A DNA stretch of 64,000 bases from contig OW568863.1 of NCBI GenBank assembly GCA_938743325.2, positions 1,178,001 to 1,242,000 on the forward strand, given 5' to 3'. Positions 61,884 through 64,000 of the stretch are shown piece after piece. The position numbers and the translations under genes are program-made. The notes beneath the pieces are model-generated. The model had not been told where the DNA came from. It saw only the letters and a program-made list of their open reading frames with translations, and searched no databases. Source of the stretch: Pycnococcus provasolii. Lineage: Eukaryota; Chlorophyta; Pseudoscourfieldiophyceae; Pseudoscourfieldiales; Pycnococcaceae. Every line of letters starts with the position of its first letter. Position 1 is the first letter of the stretch.

Positions 61884-64000
61884 TTAAACCGTCTCCAAAT
61901 CATACACCTTCATGTAAGGCTTCTTTTGATATTTGATCCACCCCACGGTCCCCTTGTGATATTCGCGGCTTGAGGCAATCAGTCCCTTATCGGATACCAC
62001 CAGGTTTGTTCCAAAGCCATCACCCTTGATGGTCGGATTTTTGCAATTGATATTGCGCTTCGCTAGCTCCGTAGCATCGCAATTTCCCTCTCCGGTGACG
62101 CGAATGTGAGTGAATGGATCCCAGTAGTCTTCTTTATCACCCACCAACTTGCCCCCGGTATCACGGCCGACGAAGGACCACTCACCTCCTATGTCCATGT
62201 AGCAGAACACAGCGCCGGCATTATTTGCAAACCTCGGGGCGGAAACGCACATATATTTGCCATCTTTTGACAGAGAAACCTTCTCAAGGACGTTTTGATT
62301 GTACCACGCGTCACCGGCGCCTCCATCAACACCCTCGGGCCTCGGGGGATCTTCCATCGCAACCCAAGTGGTATCATCCACGAGACTATACACCTTCACG
62401 CGGTTGCAGTCATTACTGCATTCCGCAGTTCCGCCACAGTGTCCGGCCGTCGCATTGTTGCCGTGGTGCGCATAGCATGGCGCGCTCACAGCCAGCTTCA
62501 AAGAGGATTTCATACCTGGCACGCTTTGCGAGATGTCCAGATACGCACCGAACGCCTGACCGCTCGTAGTGCCCATCAAAGGGTTCCCAATCTGCGTCCA
62601 CGAAGAGCCTCCTTTGTACTCGTACACGCGCGCCACTCCAACGTTGTACACGTGATAACGTTTGTCATTGGTAGGGCTGTTGATGTCCTTTGGGCGGTCT
62701 GTGCCACCCACCGCAAGAACCGATCCATCGAACGTCAGCTTGGGAGATTTGCACAGCCCATCGGACCATGCAAACTGGGAAGTCCCGACCTCACCGTTCA
62801 CTTTTCCAATCTTTGCCCAGGAGCCACCACTTTCCTCATACACCGACACTTGCCCACCGTGCTCGTTGCAGGTATCCATCATCGCCAAGCGCTTACCATC
62901 TCCGCTAAGGTGGAAGTGCTCGGACTTAATGTCGCAATTAGACCATTGAAGATTGCTGCACTGCCACTGAGTCGCAATGGTAGATCCCACTTGGTTCCAA
63001 GTTGCCTGCGCAGCCCCTGCTGCAGCCACCAAGCTCTTCGTAGGCTCGTAGTACTTCAGCATGCCACGAACAGTCGGGTCGAAATCACTCTGGTCTTCAG
63101 CCTCGACGAACTCGTACGGATATTGGCAATCCCCAACGGCACTCATTGTAGCTCCTTGCGAAGAGGGGCAACCGCCTTCGTGATCTCCAATAAAGTTGTC
63201 CCTGATTTCTTTGGCGGCTGGAATCCAGTTTGTATATCTCGTGTTATCGCAACGGTTCCCGCGTCCGTTGTCTTGGCAGTAGAAGCATTCAGAATATGGG
63301 CCCGTATACGGCTTTGATTGGCCGTTGATGGTGATTCCTTTTATTACGGATTTGAGGAGAGCAGTGTCGATAGTTAAATTATAGCAGGGCATCGGGTCAC
63401 ATGTGACCTCGGAGGCCACATAGTTTTCGCAAGCCAGATAATAATAGTCCTTCTTCTTCTCGCCATTCTTATCCAAAAGATCCGCAGCTTTGACTGTCTT
63501 TCGTGTATACGTTCCTCGCTTCGATACTCCAACGCTGGGGTCCTTCTGCAAAGGTCCCATCTTCACTTCGGCGACGCCTGCGGCCCCCGCGTATTCGAAG
63601 ACAAGTATTTCGTTCTTCTTGTTGTTGACGAAGGGACCCAACCCTAGATCATACCGATTGTAAACTGTTGCCTCGAAATCGGACGAGCCAGATCGAGAAA
63701 CGGCAACTCGGCTTCCGTCATCAGACATCCAGAGTCCCGTTCCGAGCTTGAATCCCTCAAATGGACCGACGATGTTGGGAAGCTCTTTCCATCCACCCTT
63801 GCCATCGTCCTCGAAGACACGGACCCTGCCGGCAGACCACCTCAGATCCCGGTCACCCACGTATGGGTCGCACTTGCACGAGTTATCACAAGGATAAATG
63901 TGATGATCTTTCTCCTTGACGAAATCCTGGTAAATGCCAAAGCTGTCGCCACACTTTTCCGCATATTTTGCATTGTATCTCGGGTAAATGCCAGCATAGC
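61884..64000 (-). CDS. FG-GAP/integrin-like beta-propeller surface protein (5' end outside window)
   Basis: The frame stays open to the right edge, giving at least 705 residues; the GTG at 63860 is internal. The sequence is built of repeated blade-like units of the form G-x-x-W-x-x-[IV]-G...L-S-x-D-G-x-x-[LVM]-A-[VM] (MSDDGSRVAVSRSG, LSGDGKRLAMMDTC, FDGSVLAVGGTD, LSKDGKYMCVSAP), often preceded by V-x-V-Y/F-E. This is the FG-GAP/integrin-alpha N-propeller pattern common in secreted or surface proteins of marine protists. Cysteine-rich loops (YSECFYCQDNGRGNRC; CDNSCKCDPY near the edge) suggest an extracellular location. Neither signal peptide nor anchor is visible in the present part. Confidence 0.7.
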   Translation of the reverse strand, partial: YAGIYPRYNAKYAEKCGDSFGIYQDFVKEKDHHIYPCDNSCKCDPYVGDRDLRWSAGRVRVFEDDGKGGWKELPNIVGPFEGFKLGTGLWMSDDGSRVAVSRSGSSDFEATVYNRYDLGLGPFVNNKKNEILVFEYAGAAGVAEVKMGPLQKDPSVGVSKRGTYTRKTVKAADLLDKNGEKKKDYYYLACENYVASEVTCDPMPCYNLTIDTALLKSVIKGITINGQSKPYTGPYSECFYCQDNGRGNRCDNTRYTNWIPAAKEIRDNFIGDHEGGCPSSQGATMSAVGDCQYPYEFVEAEDQSDFDPTVRGMLKYYEPTKSLVAAAGAAQATWNQVGSTIATQWQCSNLQWSNCDIKSEHFHLSGDGKRLAMMDTCNEHGGQVSVYEESGGSWAKIGKVNGEVGTSQFAWSDGLCKSPKLTFDGSVLAVGGTDRPKDINSPTNDKRYHVYNVGVARVYEYKGGSSWTQIGNPLMGTTSGQAFGAYLDISQSVPGMKSSLKLAVSAPCYAHHGNNATAGHCGGTAECSNDCNRVKVYSLVDDTTWVAMEDPPRPEGVDGGAGDAWYNQNVLEKVSLSKDGKYMCVSAPRFANNAGAVFCYMDIGGEWSFVGRDTGGKLVGDKEDYWDPFTHIRVTGEGNCDATELAKRNINCKNPTIKGDGFGTNLVVSDKGLIASSREYHKGTVGWIKYQKKPYMKVYDLETV

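Noticed and set aside
1-64000. tRNA or rRNA genes
   Set aside because: No cloverleaf-like or rRNA-like sequence noticed on reading; a dedicated scan could still find a tRNA with an intron.

Overview
The window looks like nuclear DNA from a gene-dense, largely intron-poor unicellular eukaryote, probably an alga or similar protist. Long uninterrupted frames (up to 8.3 kb) encode eukaryotic-type proteins: a type II Golgi-style glycosyltransferase, a BK-type potassium channel, an EF-hand/WD40 protein, a GYF-domain protein, an MT-A70-like methyltransferase homologue, and a secretory protein ending in HDEL. Starts often sit in ATGG-type contexts rather than behind bacterial ribosome sites, and neighbouring genes alternate strand with short shared promoters. 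The tyrosine-recombinase retrotransposon recalls the split-repeat elements known from green algae such as Volvox. I cannot name the species.

Layout. Positions 1-4080 hold the 3' end of an unidentified membrane protein gene, an amino-acid/auxin-permease-type transporter, and a glycosyltransferase-like gene whose 3' end runs into a large tandem array. The array (4070-11947) has 40 complete units of 183-203 bp plus a partial one. Unit lengths come from two independent small indels, and multi-unit blocks are themselves duplicated. It abuts a 3.5-kb tyrosine-recombinase retrotransposon with split direct repeats (11976-15474). From 15.6 to 21.6 kb the window is poorer: two unidentified genes, a decayed coding region, several short repeat families, and a 77-bp direct repeat flanking about 640 bp.

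From 21.8 to 64 kb lies a run of apparently intact genes: a 2,781-residue coiled-coil protein; an MT-A70-like protein whose DPPW motif reads HPSW; a tiny single-pass membrane protein; a four-helix membrane protein; a GT8 glycosyltransferase with two ShK modules; a 2,382-residue protein kinase; a PLA2-like ER protein with HDEL; a probably lipidated ATP-grasp-like protein; a secreted IPT/TIG protein; a SAM methyltransferase; a GYF protein; a BK-type channel; an RtcA-type RNA cyclase; an EF-hand/WD40 protein; and an FG-GAP-like surface protein that runs off the right edge.

No operon-like pathway is evident. The shared thread is regulatory: many intergenic spacers carry short TTAGGG-type telomere-like tracts, a palindromic 7-mer TAC(A/T)GTA, and sometimes TACCCGGTA. 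I saw no rRNA, tRNA or CRISPR array.
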